NCBI GenBank assembly: GCA_963383645.1
Contig: OY726571.1
Span: 21,131,599 to 21,195,598 of the forward strand
Direction of reading: 5' to 3'
DNA from: Muscardinus avellanarius
Lineage: Eukaryota; Chordata; Mammalia; Rodentia; Gliridae
DNA length: 64,000 nt
Each line of letters starts with the position of its first letter. Within the stretch, counting starts at the first letter, position 1. The translations under genes and the position numbers were made by a program. The notes under the pieces were generated by a model, which worked only from the letters and a program-made list of their open reading frames with translations, was not told where the DNA came from and ran no database searches. Below, one piece after another: positions 33,697-44,480 of the stretch.

Positions 33697-34420
33697 TATG
33701 ACTTCACTTAAGGTGTTCTGGATCTCGAGTCAGTAGTATCTCAGACCCCACTACTGCTTTACTGGGTTGTATCACAGAGTCTCCGACCCAGAGAGTCGAT
33801 AGAGGCTGCTTTAGACCTTGGGGGGTGCCAGGTTGCACGTTCTCCTATGGTGTGATATCTCTGCCACCGCCCCTCTCCCACTGGGTCAAGTCCCAGGGAG
33901 TACAGTACTGGGATTTCTCCTCTGTGGCCCGCAATTTGACTCACTGTTGTTGAGTACGCAGATGTAGCTGTACTGAATTCGGTGGCAATATGGCACCGCT
34001 GCTACGCTCTCGGCTGTGGGGCTGGAGTTTTTCTTCTTGGTTTTGATTTCCACTCTGAATCCCTGCAGCGTGTGCTGAGCTCGGCCACTGGGAGCTTTAG
34101 GTGATGTCTGCGCCAAGAAATCCTGCCTGGCTGTTCCGCAGTGGCTCAACTTAGCTTGCTCTAGCCGTCCCGTGAATTTGCCAGTGCGGCCAGCAATATG
34201 GCGCTGCTGCCCCGTCTGCTGCATCCTTGGGCGCAAGGCCGGTGTATCTCCTCTGTGGCTCTGTTCTCAGTCCACTTTCTCTCTGAAGCCTGGTGATTTT
34301 TTGTTTCACTGGTGATGGTGTTTTCTGGCTATGAATGGCGCTGATTTTGTGGTAATGGAGATTTGTTGTTAGCGGGGCTCTTAAGCCCCGCTTTTCTCGG
34401 TCGCCATCTTCCCGGAAGTC
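33697..34420 (-). promoter_or_regulatory. 5'UTR / internal promoter region of composite element A
   Basis: GC- and CpG-rich compared with its surroundings, as expected for an L1 internal Pol II promoter. At its very 5' end the minus strand reads ACTTCCGGGAAGATGGCGAC, with a YY1-type AAGATGGC (34410-34403), the motif that positions transcription start in human L1. A 9-bp stem hairpin (34371-34392, arms AGCGGGGCT / AGCCCCGCT, loop CTTA) follows. Confidence 0.65.
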
Positions 34421-34436
34421 CATATTATCAATTTTT
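34421..34436. repeat. Target-site duplication of composite element A, right
   Basis: CATATTATCAATTTTT. Confidence 0.93.
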
Positions 34437-34919
34437 ATTCACTACTCTTATTATCTCAAACAACTGTCAATCCTCCCCAGATCTTAGCATATAGAACAAC
34501 ATCTGGCATCATGAGCAGAAAACTAAATTGTTCTTTACAATGTCTCCATCACCCCACATTCCATTTACTTGATGATCCTGCATCCCTTTTCTGGTTCCAG
34601 CTATCTGACCTTCACACCTTGACCTCCAGTAATTAGTAACCCAGAGACTCCCAGAATACACCACTGCTATTCATCCTCATGAAATCACTTCAACTTACCT
34701 ATCCTTTTCCTCATAAGAACCTCATTCTTATCGACAGATGAAGATGGGCCTTTATGTCCAAATGAACTTTAAGCAAAGCCATGAAGTAAGTTAGAGTAAT
34801 GTATGGTTATTTGCTGTGGCCAATTGTCTCAGTCTGATAAGATTATAACCCTCATGACTTAATTACATCAACTCTGAAATGAATACATGACCTCTTTGAG
34901 GAACATTCTATGACCATAA
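34437..34919. other. Unique sequence
   Basis: Nothing recognised with confidence. Confidence 0.45.
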
Positions 34920-35235
34920 AAAATTTTGCAAAAATGTTGTTTTAGTCATTTAGTATTGCTTTAACAGAATACCACAGACAGAATAATTTATAACGACAAG
35001 GAAATTATTTCTCACACTTTTAGACACTGGAAATTTCAAAGACAAGACACCAAAAGGCTTGTTGTCAGGTGAGAGTCCAGTCTTCACTTCCAAGAAGACA
35101 GAGCATTCTCTGTCATGGGGAATCATGGTGGTGCTGTTATTCCCAAACACCTCCCAATTCTGTTGCATTGGAGATTCTTTAATTTTAGGAATTTACTGTT
35201 TTCTTATATAATCATCTAATACCATCAATTTCTCT
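34920..35235 (-). mobile_element. Possible old MLT2-like/ERVL LTR remnant
   Basis: TATTGCTTTAACAGAATACC and GAATAATTTATAACGACAAG followed by TTCTCACACTTTTAGACACT resemble an ERVL-type LTR pattern ('cctgagactgggtaatttataaag'). Identification is weak. Confidence 0.4.
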
Positions 35236-35873
35236 CTCAACACTGAAAGAGAAAATATCTAGCTTATGCCAGGAATTATGATATTTTGTGTTTTCTTTTG
35301 CTCAGATTGAAATATATGTTCATATTTTCCTTGTGCTTTTCTTATCTCTGTTTTTGCTTATAATTTTGTTCTTTGGTTCCTAAATTTTCATGAATCTCCA
35401 ACAATTTCCTACTTATTTAAATCAACCATGATTATAATACATCATATCTACAAATTCAATCATATGAAATCCATTAAGACTTCTTTTATAAAGCAGTATG
35501 TGGTCTGTCTTAGTGAATTCTTCATGTTCACTTGTAAAAGAAGAATATTCTGCAGTTATTTAGTCTAATGTTCAAGTTATTAATGGATTGTTGAAGGTTT
35601 ATTTTTTATCCTAATGGACTTCAGACTCATTTCCTAGACAAAATTACTAAAAAGAAACACTGACATTCTTAAATGTAATTGTGGATACATCGATATTTTC
35701 CCTTTCCAATCTGTTCATTTTTATTGATGTGTTGCTCTATAATTAATCACATTCATTTTTAGGATTATTATCTTGACAATGAAGTTGCACTTCATTGTAA
35801 AAGTATTTTACCTCTGATAATATACTTTGACTTAAAATTCCCGTTAGTTAGTATGAAGATATTCTAGTTTTCT
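35236..35873. other. AT-rich unique sequence
   Basis: Nothing recognised. Confidence 0.5.
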
Positions 35874-35889
35874 AAATATTAGTAGAGTC
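35874..35889. repeat. Target-site duplication of the 5S retrocopy, left
   Basis: AAATATTAGTAGAGTC, identical to 36022-36037. Its last three bases overlap the first bases of the 5S copy. Confidence 0.93.
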
Positions 35890-36005
35890 TACGTTCATAC
35901 CACCCTGAATGCACCCAATCCCGTTTGATCTCAGAAGCTAAGCAGGGTCGGGCTGGTTAGTACTTGGATGGGAGGCCACCTGGGAATACTGGGTGCTGTA
36001 GGCTT
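35887..36005 (+). pseudogene. 5S ribosomal RNA retropseudogene
   Basis: 119 bp matching 5S rRNA end to end: GTCTACG start, CATACCACCCTGAA, AGAAGCTAAGCAGGGTCGGG (box A / intermediate element), TACTTGGATGGGAGGCCACC (box C region) and GGGTGCTGTAGGCTT end. I see about ten substitutions and one missing C (GGGCTGG where GGGCCTGG is normal). Tail (AAAT)n and perfect 16-bp target duplications show that it was copied from RNA by the L1 machinery. There is no TTTT terminator directly after it, so it is not a normal Pol III gene. Confidence 0.95.
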
Positions 36006-36037
36006 AAATAAATAAATAAATAAATATTAGTAGAGTC
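36006..36037 (+). repeat. (AAAT)n tail and right target-site duplication of the 5S retrocopy
   Basis: AAAT repeats followed by AAATATTAGTAGAGTC (36022-36037). Confidence 0.93.
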
Positions 36038-36501
36038 AGAGTATACCATGGAGATTTCAGCTTTAACTTATGCCAATTTATTCATTCTGCTTTTAATTAT
36101 CTAATATGTCTTAATTCCACATCCATTTTTAAATTATATTTTCACATGATATAAAATATAGTTTGGCACATTTTAGGGTTTGTTTAGTTGGTTGGTTGGT
36201 TGGTTTTTTTTATTACTGAAAGATGTTCTGCTATTGTTTGGGCTTCATTATTTCAGATGAGAAGTCTGAAAATATCCTTTTCTCCCTTGTTTACACCATG
36301 TTTCTTTTTTCTACTTAAATTTAAATCCATATTTCTCATTATTATTGGATTTCAGAAAAATTTCTAATATGCTCTTTGTTACAGTAGTATCTGTGTTTAT
36401 GCATGAAATTTATTGAAGTTTTTGCTTACAAATATTGGTGTTGATCAATATTATTCTTTCAAATGTTTTCTGCCCTGATACTTTTTTCTCTAGAATTTCA
36501 A
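36038..36501. other. AT-rich unique sequence
   Basis: A (GGTT)n run at 36186-36207; otherwise nothing recognised. Confidence 0.5.
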
Positions 36502-36776
36502 TTTTTTTAAATTTTTTTTAATAATTTTTTTATTGAACATAAATAGTATACATTTAAACTATATTTGGTGCCCTCTCCCCCCCGTCCCCGTTTTCCCTTC
36601 CCCCCTCCCACCAATGGTTGTCCAGGTTAACCATGTCTTATTCATAATTTTACACATGTTCAGATGTAGACCCTCATTAATCAAGATCGGCCTTCCTCCT
36701 CTCCTATCTTTCCATTCAAACTTAGCTAGTATTTCCCCTCTAATATCTGGAGTCCCACTGGTATCCTTTGTGTTTC

Positions 36777-39700
36777 CTAGTTTGGGCATATTAGAGGAAA
36801 CATATGCATCTTCTCCTTCTGTGCTTGGCTGATCTCACTTAACATATTGTTCTCCAGGGCTTTCCATCTGCTTGCAAATGATATAATTTTGTTCTTTTTT
36901 ATGGCCGAATAGAATTCCATTGTGTGTATTTCCCACAGTTTTGCTATCCATTCATCTGTTGATGGTGATCTGGGCTGGTTCCATATTTTTGCTATTACAA
37001 ATTGTGCTGCTATGAACATAGGTATGCATATGTTGTTGTATTTCTCTGAATTCAACCCCTTTGGAAAGATACCTAGGAGTGGTATAGCTGGATCATATGG
37101 TGGATCTATTCCCACCTTTCTTAGGAATCTCCACACAGATCTCCATAGTGGTTGAACTAGTTTGCATTCCCACCAACAGTGTAAAAGAGTTCCTCTTTCC
37201 CCACATCCTCGCCAGCATTTGTTGTTGTTTGATTTCTTTATGCTTGCCACTCTGACTGGGGTTAGATGGAATCTCAGTGTAGTTTTAATTTGCATCTCCC
37301 TGATGGCCAGTGATGAAGAACATCTTTTCATGTATCCATTCGCCCTTTGTATCTCTTCTTTTGTGAAGTGTCTATTTAGTTCATTAGCCCATTTCTTGAT
37401 TGGGTTGTTTGTTTTGCTAGTGTAGAGTCTTTTGAGCTCTTTGTATATTCTGGATATTAGCCCACTATCAGAATGGCGGATGGTAAAGATTCTTTCCCAT
37501 TCTGTAGGCTTCCTCTTTAGGTTATTGATAGTTTCCTTTGATGAGAAGAAACTTTTTAGTTTGATGCTATCCCACTTGTTTATTCTTGCTTTAATTTCCT
37601 GAGCTTTGGAGGTTTTGTTGAGAAAGTTACTGCCTGTGCCAATATGTTGTAGTGTTGAACCTCTACTAACTTCACAGTCTCAGGTCTAATTTCTAAGTCT
37701 TTGATCCATCTTGAGTTGATTCCTGTGTTTGGTGAGATATAGGGGTTTAGATTCATCTTTTTACAAATGGATAGCCAGTTCTCCCAGCACCACTTGTTGA
37801 AAAGGCTGTCTTTTCTCCAGCATATGTGTTTTGCCCCTTTGTCAAAGATTAATTGACTAAAGGTGTGTGGATTTGTTTCTGTATCTTCTATTCTAATCCA
37901 CTGGTCAGTATATCTGTTTTTGTGCCAGTACCATGCTGTTTTTACTACTATTGCTCTATAGTATAGTTTGAAGTCTGGGATTGTAATGCCTCCTGCATGT
38001 TTCTTATTATTTAGGATTGTTTTGGCTATTCTAGGTCTTTTCTTTCTCCATATGAAGTTCATGATTGATTTTTCTAGGTCTCTGAAGAATGTCACTGGTA
38101 TTTTAATGGGAATTGCATTAAACCTGTAGATCAGTTTTGGCAGAATGGCCATTTTGATGATATTTATTCTGCCTATCCATGAGCACGGGAGATCTTTCCA
38201 TCTTCCAAGGTCTTCTTCAATTTCTTTCTTTAATGTTTTATAGTTTTTCTTGTAGAGATCTTTTACATCTTGGGTTAGGTTTATTCCTAGGTATTTTATT
38301 GGTTTTGAGGTTATAGTGAATGGAATTGTTTTCTTTGTTTCTTTCATTGTGGATACATTGTTGGCATAAAGAAAAGCCACTGATTTCTTTAGGTTGATTT
38401 TGTAGCCTGCGACTTTGCTGAATTTGTCAATCAGCTCCAGAAGTCTTTTGGTTGAGTTCTTTGGGTCTTCCAGATAAAGGATCATGTCATCTGCGAATAA
38501 GGATAATTTTAATTCCTCTCTTCCTATGTGAATTCCTTTGATTTCTTTCTCTTGTCTGATTGCTGCAGCAAGAGTCTCAAGGACTATATTGAAAAGGAGT
38601 GGTGATCGTGGGCATCCTTGTCTTGTTCCTGACTTTAGGGGAAATTCTTGCAGATTTTCCCCATTCAAGATAATGTTGGCTTTGGGTTTGCAGTATATTG
38701 CCTTAATGATGTTGAAGTACTTTCCTTCTATCCCAATTTTTTGCAGTATTTTTTTAACATAAATGGGTGTTGGATTTTGTCGAATGCTTTTTCAGCATCT
38801 ATTGCTATGATGATGTGGTTTTTGTTCTTGGCTCTATTTATGTGGTGAATAACATGTATTGATTTGCATATGTTGAACCAGCCTTGTTTTTCTGGGATGA
38901 AACCGACTTGGTCATGATGTATTATTTTCTTGATATAGTTTTGAATGCATATAGCTAATATTTTGTTTAAAATTTTTGCATCTATGTTCATTAAGGATAT
39001 TGGTCTGTAGTTTTCCTTTCTTGAGGTGTCTTTATTTGGTTTGGGGATTAATGTGATACTGGCCTCATAGAAGGAATTTGGGAGAGTTCCATCTCTTTCA
39101 ACTTCCCGGAACATATTGTGAAGTATTGGTATTAGTTGTTCACTGAAGGTTTTGTAGAATTCTGCTGGAAACCCATCTGGGCCTAGGCTTTTCTTTGGTG
39201 GAAGAATTTTTATTGCCGTTTCTATTTTCTGATTGTTATTGGTTGGTTTAGGCTTGCTATGTCCTCTTGGCTGAGTGTAGGAAGGTTAACTGTGCTTAGA
39301 AATCTATCAATTTCTTCCAGGTTTTCAAGTCTATTGGAGTATAAATTTTTAAAGTAGTTTCTGATAATCTTTTGAATTTCTTCACTATCTGTGGTGATAT
39401 CTCCTTTTTCATTTCTAATTTTCATAATTTGAGTTGATTCTCTTTTTCTTTTGATTAGGTTGGCCAGGGGTTTATCAATTCTATTAATCTTTTCAAAGAA
39501 CCAACTTTTTGTTTTTTTGATTCTTTGAATTGTTTTTTTGTTCTCTATTTCATTTATTTCTGCTCTAATTTTGATGATTTCTTGCCTTCTGCTGGCTTTG
39601 GGAATAGACTGTTGCAGAATTTGTAGGTCCTTTAGTTGTGTCATTAGGTTCTTTACTTGATGGTTCTCTGTCCTTTTTATGTGGGCACTCAATGCAATAA

Positions 39701-40594
39701 ACTTTCCTCTTAGTACTGCCTTCATGGTGTCCCATAGATTTTGGTAGGTTGTGTCTCTGTTTTCGTTTGTTTCCATAAATTTCTTTATTTCTTCCCTAAT
39801 TTCTGCTCTTACCCATTCATCATTCAATAGTGTATCATTCATTTTCCATGAATTTGAATACTTTCTTTTGAGTTTCCTGTTGTTGATTTCTACTTTTATT
39901 CTGTGGTGGTCTGAAAAGATGCAAGGAATTATATTACATTTTTTGAATTTGCTGGTATTTTCTTTGTGTCCCAGGATGTGATCAATTTTGGAGAAGGTTC
40001 CATGGGCTGCTGAGAAGAAAGTGTATTCTGTAGTTCCTGGTTGAAATAATCTGAAAATGTCTATTAGGTCCATTTGGTTTATGGTTTCCTTTAGTTCTAT
40101 AGTGTCTTTACTCATCTTTTGCCTTGAAGATCGATCCAGTGGTGTGAGTGGCGTATTAAAGTATCCCAGAATTATTGTATTTGGGTCTACTTGGGATTTA
40201 TGTCCAGAAGGGTTTGTTTTACAAATGTGGTTGCACCCACATTTGGGGAATAAATATTAACTATCATTATATCTTCTTGGTGTATTGTTCCTTTTAATAA
40301 AAGGAAGTGTCCTGATTTGTCTCTTTTGATGTGTTTTAGTTTAAAGTCTGTTTTGTTGGATATCAGGGTTGCTACCCCTGCTCTTTTTTGGTCACTGGTG
40401 GCATGGTATATCTTTTTCCATCCTTTCACGTTCAGCCTGTGAATGTCTTTGGCTGTGAGGTGAGTTTCTTGCAGACAGCATATATTTGGATTATGTTTCC
40501 TAATCCACATTTCCAGTCTATGTCTTTTGATTGGTGAGTTAAGTCCTTTGACATTAAGAGATATTATTGAAATATGATTTTTGTTTTCTGCCAT
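36777..40594 (-). pseudogene. L1 ORF2 (endonuclease / reverse transcriptase), frameshifted
   Basis: ORF2p nicks DNA and reverse-transcribes the element RNA. Five open pieces cover the whole protein in order: 40594-40187 (endonuclease start; NVKGLNSPIKRHR, CCLQETHL), 40115-39222 (endonuclease end with SDHH, then the linker), 39114-38728 ([12 protein letters not shown]), 38668-37580 (RT catalytic FADDMILY; thumb) and 37331-36777 (C-terminal Cys region [14 protein letters not shown], ending in the 3'UTR). Successive pieces change frame four times, each by the equivalent of one lost base. One lies in a T6 run at 38737-38742. The catalytic motifs are all still readable, so the copy is young. No full ORF2p can be made as the sequence stands. 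Confidence 0.93.
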
Positions 40595-40639
40595 TTTGTG
40601 TTCTGTCTACTCTTGGGTGGTGTGATCTTTCTTCTTTAC

Positions 40640-41617
40640 TTAAATGGCCCACTTATTAATTTCCTCTCTTCCCTGATTCTGAAGTCTGCTTCTTTTTTCT
40701 TCCTTATGGTTTATTTCTTTAAGAATTTTCTCTAGTGTTGGCTTTGAATTCATGAATTTTTTGAGATTCTGTTTATCGTGAAAGACTTTGGTTTCACCAT
40801 TGATCTTGAATAGTAGTTTTGCTGGATAGATTAGTTTGGGTTGGAAGTTATTTTCTTCCAGGGTCTGAATCACATCGTACCAGTCTCTCCTAGCATTCCT
40901 GACCTGGGTTGTATAGTCTGGGGTAATTCTTATTGTTTTTCCTCTATATGTTACCCTTCCTTTTGTTCTCACTGCTTTTAAGATTCCTTCCTTAGTGTCT
41001 ATATTGGTCATTTTGGTTATTATGTGGCGTGGAGTGGTTTTTATTTGGTCCTGTCTCAGTGGAGTTCTGTATGCCTCCTGGACTTGAAGGTCCAAGTCTC
41101 TTTCCATATTTGGAAAATTCTCTAAGATTATTTCCTTGAAGATATTACAGATGCCCTTGGTCTGTACCTCTATCCCTTCCTCAATGCCTATTATCCGTAA
41201 ATTAGGACGCTTCATATTATCCCATAATTGCTGGATGTTTAGGTTTTGTTGCTGTAAAGATTTCTGTATATCGCTGACTGTGTTTTCGGTTTGAGATGTA
41301 CTGTCTTCTAATATTGATATTCTGTTTTCCATTTCATCTAATCTTCCAGAATTTCTTTCTATTGCTGTCTTCATTTCACTTATTGCCTCTTTCATTTCAT
41401 TCCAGACCTCTTTCTGATTCTTTTTTAGTGTTTCTAATTCACCTTTAACCTCCTCTATACTTGTTTTAAATCCTTTCATCATATTGAACATCAAGATTCT
41501 GAACTCCCCTTCTTGCATTTCTAGTAGTTCAGTATTCGTGATTTCTGCTGTCTCTTCATAATTCCTGGTTCTCATATTTATAGCGTTCTCTGTCCTGTTT
41601 TTCTGATTTCTACCCAT
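40640..41617 (-). CDS. L1 ORF1p, intact
   Basis: 325 codons uninterrupted, a typical ORF1p length (about 330-380 in other mammals). L1 ORF1p binds L1 RNA as a trimer and acts as a nucleic-acid chaperone in the L1 RNP. Residues about 45-130 form a heptad-like coiled coil (FKTSIEEVKGELETL, LDEMENRISILED). The RRM follows (about 135-235; NLRIIGIEEG, YRTPLRQDQ), then the C-terminal domain (about 236-310; IRITPDY, VFHDKQNLKKFM). Start MGRNQKNRTENA. ORF2 begins 46 nt downstream of the ORF1 stop, a normal bicistronic spacing. Intactness next to a broken ORF2 fits a recent insertion. Confidence 0.93.
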   Translation of the reverse strand: MGRNQKNRTENAINMRTRNYEETAEITNTELLEMQEGEFRILMFNMMKGFKTSIEEVKGELETLKKNQKEVWNEMKEAISEMKTAIERNSGRLDEMENRISILEDSTSQTENTVSDIQKSLQQQNLNIQQLWDNMKRPNLRIIGIEEGIEVQTKGICNIFKEIILENFPNMERDLDLQVQEAYRTPLRQDQIKTTPRHIITKMTNIDTKEGILKAVRTKGRVTYRGKTIRITPDYTTQVRNARRDWYDVIQTLEENNFQPKLIYPAKLLFKINGETKVFHDKQNLKKFMNSKPTLEKILKEINHKEEKRSRLQNQGREEINKWAI

Positions 41618-41908
41618 CGTTCATGAGTATTATGCTTAGTCTAATCTTAATATTAGGAGTTTAGGGGTATTGGCAAGTCAGCAGAGCCTTTCCAGTATTG
41701 AGGGTGGGTGATGTGGGAGAAGCTGGGGTGATTGGTAAAGGAGTTGGATTAGGTAGAGGATATGTTTAGGTTGAGAAAACTTTAAGTATGATAAGGTTAT
41801 ATCTTGCTAGGAATGAGAGAGAGTTAACTAGTAGGACTCTTGTTGTTAGTAGAGTAATTATGGATATAAGAAATACTCTGAGTATTAAACCAGGAGGTAT
41901 ATTATGGG

Positions 41909-41987
41909 GAAAAAAATAGTCTAGTAGTGTAGCCCAGAGGTAGAAGGGTTTCCAGGAACCCCAGTACCACCAAGAAAAAAAAAAAAG
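41909..41987 (+). mobile_element. 5'-truncated SINE right half (short-linker subfamily)
   Basis: TGTAGCCCAGAGGTAGAAGG followed by TTCCAGGAACCCCAGTACC and an A tail. It starts in the A-rich linker, exactly where the L1 5' end stops. Confidence 0.85.
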
Positions 41988-42321
41988 TATGATATTATTC
42001 CACAGGAACTAAGGCTTTGATCATTTTCCTCTTATCATTTATTTTTTAAATCTGTGTATTTTGGCCTGAATTGTGTCTGGTACTAAATGCTTTTAAATTC
42101 TCTCATATTTTTAGTTTCTTTTTCCTTTAGTGTCTTACAAAATGTTTTTCTAGTGCTTGCCCGGACGAACATTACATTTTTCATTTAATATATGTGCTGC
42201 CGAAGCAAGCACTACATTTTTCATTTAAAAAATCTTTATTTTTTAACATCTTTCATTTTCTCCAAATCACATATTTATATCTATAATCGTTGTTTTAAAT
42301 TCTTATGAAAATATTTTAATC
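41988..42321. other. AT-rich sequence
   Basis: CGAACATTACATTTTTCATTTAA and GCACTACATTTTTCATTTAA form a short direct repeat (42167 and 42208). Otherwise nothing recognised. Confidence 0.45.
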
Positions 42322-42534
42322 TTTTTATTTTTTTGCTGGTCTGGGGATCGAACCCAGGGGCATTTGACCTCCAAGCTACACCCCCTGCCCTATTTTTTAT
42401 TCTTTATTTTGAAACAGAGTCTCACTAAGTTGCGGAGGGCCTCACAAAGTAGCTGAGACTATCCGCGAACTGCGATCCTACAGTCTCAGTCTTCCGAATG
42501 TTGGGATTACAAGCGTGCGCCACCATGCCCAGCA
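42322..42534 (-). mobile_element. B1-ID dimeric SINE
   Basis: Reversed: GCTGGTCTGGGGATCGAACC ... GCGCCACCATGCCCAGC. Well preserved. Confidence 0.94.
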
Positions 42535-43869
42535 ATCTCTGTTGTTTACAGGTTTGTTTCTAATAATCTATTTATTCCCTTAGTTGTGGGTCACATTTGG
42601 TAATTCTGTGTTGGATCCTGGACATTCCATGTCTAATGTCTAAGGTTTAAGGCAGTATCTACTACTTGTTTAAGAGAATGCAAATGCCTCCCAACCTATA
42701 AAGAGCAGAACTATCTAATTCATAGGTCCCTGGGAGTTGTTCTAAATGTGATTCCTGGAATTGTGCAGGTGTATATCAGTAAGTAGTCAAAGTGTCAACA
42801 GGATTCCTATGTTGATGCCTTGACTTTTATTTCCTTTATAATTATCTCCACAATCATGTCCCACCCTGCAAACTTCAGCTGCCTCAGCCTCCCGCAAGTT
42901 CTAATTCTGAGAGAGGTCGCCTAACTTTCTGTTCTCTCTTTTTAAATTATGACCTGAAAAAAATACATCCACTTTGGAAGCCCAGTGTAATTTTAAGACT
43001 CAACTCGTTTGTTTCTTTTTGCTTAAGGTTCAAAATCCTATGTCGCCTGTTGTACCAATAACGAAAAGTAGACACTTCATATACTTTACCCATTTTAGCA
43101 GACCGTGAATTCTGCACCAGGAATGTTCCTAAACAGAAATTAAAGTTTAATATTTTAAATACAATTTTAATCAAGCTAACACTCTCACTATCGAAATACA
43201 TAAACATTTACTTATATTAAATGCCTCATATTCTTTGATGTTATGGGGAAGAATTCTGACTCAAACACATAACTGAGTCTGTAGCAACTGAAAGATCTAT
43301 TTAATCTCTATGGTTTCCAAACTTAGCCTTTTATATAAATATCTACCAAATTTATCTCATCCCTTCAATAATTTTCTTCTTGCATAAAACTGCTGACACG
43401 TAAGGCTCGTTATTATATTCATAATCATGAAAACTTTGTTCCTCAGTATTCCAACTGGCATATATCCTTGATCTCATAGATTTTTGAGAAACCCCTAAAA
43501 TATGTCAAGTAGAAACACTTTCCCAGGTTCATTATAAAATTTTATTGTAAACAACAGTAGCAATGATAAAGATAGTCATTTTGGGAGTCTTAAAAAATTG
43601 TATCATAGAAATTGATAAATTCTATATAATTAAATGTAATGAATTACTCAGGTCCTAGTTATTGCCATGAAAAACTTTAATATCAAGAAAAAATAGCTAA
43701 CAATATACCATAGGGATCTGAAAATGCATTTAGAAACATTTCAACAGTTTCATATTAACCTATAAGACTAGTAAAAGGGTAGTAAAATGTTCTTGATTAA
43801 AGAAAAATAGGAATTAAGTGTGGACATTCCTGAGAAATCTGGGAATGGATCAACCCTAACTTTCCAAAG
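42535..43869. other. Unique sequence
   Basis: Includes an 86-codon minus-strand frame (42947-43207) without any known domain. No repeat recognised. Confidence 0.45.
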
Positions 43870-44273
43870 GGGCCAAAATCATAGAATTACAGTAATATAT
43901 GCATAGCTATATTTATAGCAGCCCAACTCACAATAGCCAAATTATGGAACCAAACTAGATGTCCATCAACAGATGAATGGATTACAAAATTATAGGAAAT
44001 ACACACAATGGAATTCTATTCAGCAATAACGAATAACAAAGTGATGTTATTTGCAAGAAAATGGAAGGATCTGGAGACCATTATGTTAAGTTTGATTAGC
44101 CAGTTACAGAAAGTGAAAGATCACAGGTTTTCTCTAATATACACAAGCTAGGGAGTAATTGGAATACCAGAGAGATTTCAGACACTGGAGGAAAATCGTG
44201 ATAGAGATAGAGCCAAGGAGGTGGTTTAAGGGAGGGAAAGGGAGGGAAAGAATGAGGTTTACCAATGGAAATA

Positions 44274-44323
<50 letters not shown>

Positions 44324-44480
44324 TACCAACATCAATCTCAATGTTCTATATGGGGAAGTGGGAAAGTGGGGAGGGGGTCATCAAGTGCCATGTGCATGCA
44401 TGTCACTGTCAACATGATTTACATTATGATGCAAGACTACAATGTACCAATGGGAGCACATTAAGAAAAAAACAAAAAAA
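43870..44480 (+). mobile_element. L1 3' end, type III, with (TG)n in the 3'UTR
   Basis: ORF2 C-terminal text (CCAACTCACAATAGCCAAAT, AATGGAATTCTATTCAGCAA) leads into a 3'UTR with GGGAGGGAAAGGGAGGGAAA, a long (TG)n run (44278-44319), then CAATCTCAATGTTCTATATG and an A-rich tail. It shares its 3' end with the fragment at 57.86 kb. Confidence 0.88.

Larger units (their letters stand above)
31674..34420 (-). mobile_element. Composite HAL1-like element, copy A (5'UTR-ORF1-antisense old L1-3' end)
   Basis: Read on the minus strand: a GC-rich 5'UTR (34420-33697), an L1 ORF1 (33696-32734), then about 0.91 kb (32733-31823) that is an older L1 ORF2/3' segment in the opposite (plus) sense, then a normal L1 3' end (31822-31674, ending in poly(T) on the plus strand). 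The element has no ORF2 of its own. It is flanked by a perfect 16-bp target duplication, so it arrived as one retrotransposed unit. Half-L1 (HAL1) elements carrying only ORF1 are known in mammals; the captured antisense segment is the unusual part. Copy B at 49.4 kb has the same joints. Confidence 0.85.
36502..41910 (-). mobile_element. Nearly full-length young L1, type II 3' end
   Basis: 5.4 kb in minus orientation: 5'UTR remnant (41910-41618), intact ORF1, frameshifted ORF2, 3'UTR with a C-rich (minus-strand G-rich) tract at 36570-36612, and a T-rich tail on the plus strand. The 3'UTR (TATATTTGGTGCCCTCTCC) matches the truncated L1 at 60.9 kb and differs from the TTGGTGCAYTGTA-type ends elsewhere. 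The 5'UTR is short (about 290 bp) and AT-rich, so it is probably truncated. I could not identify a target duplication. Confidence 0.92.

Noticed and set aside
35887..36005. Functional 5S rRNA gene
   Set aside because: Several substitutions, a missing base, an AAAT tail instead of a T-run terminator, and target duplications all mark it as a retrocopy.
42947..43207. 86-codon minus-strand frame as a small gene
   Set aside because: No domain, no Kozak-like context or splice structure visible, and length is within chance for AT-rich DNA.
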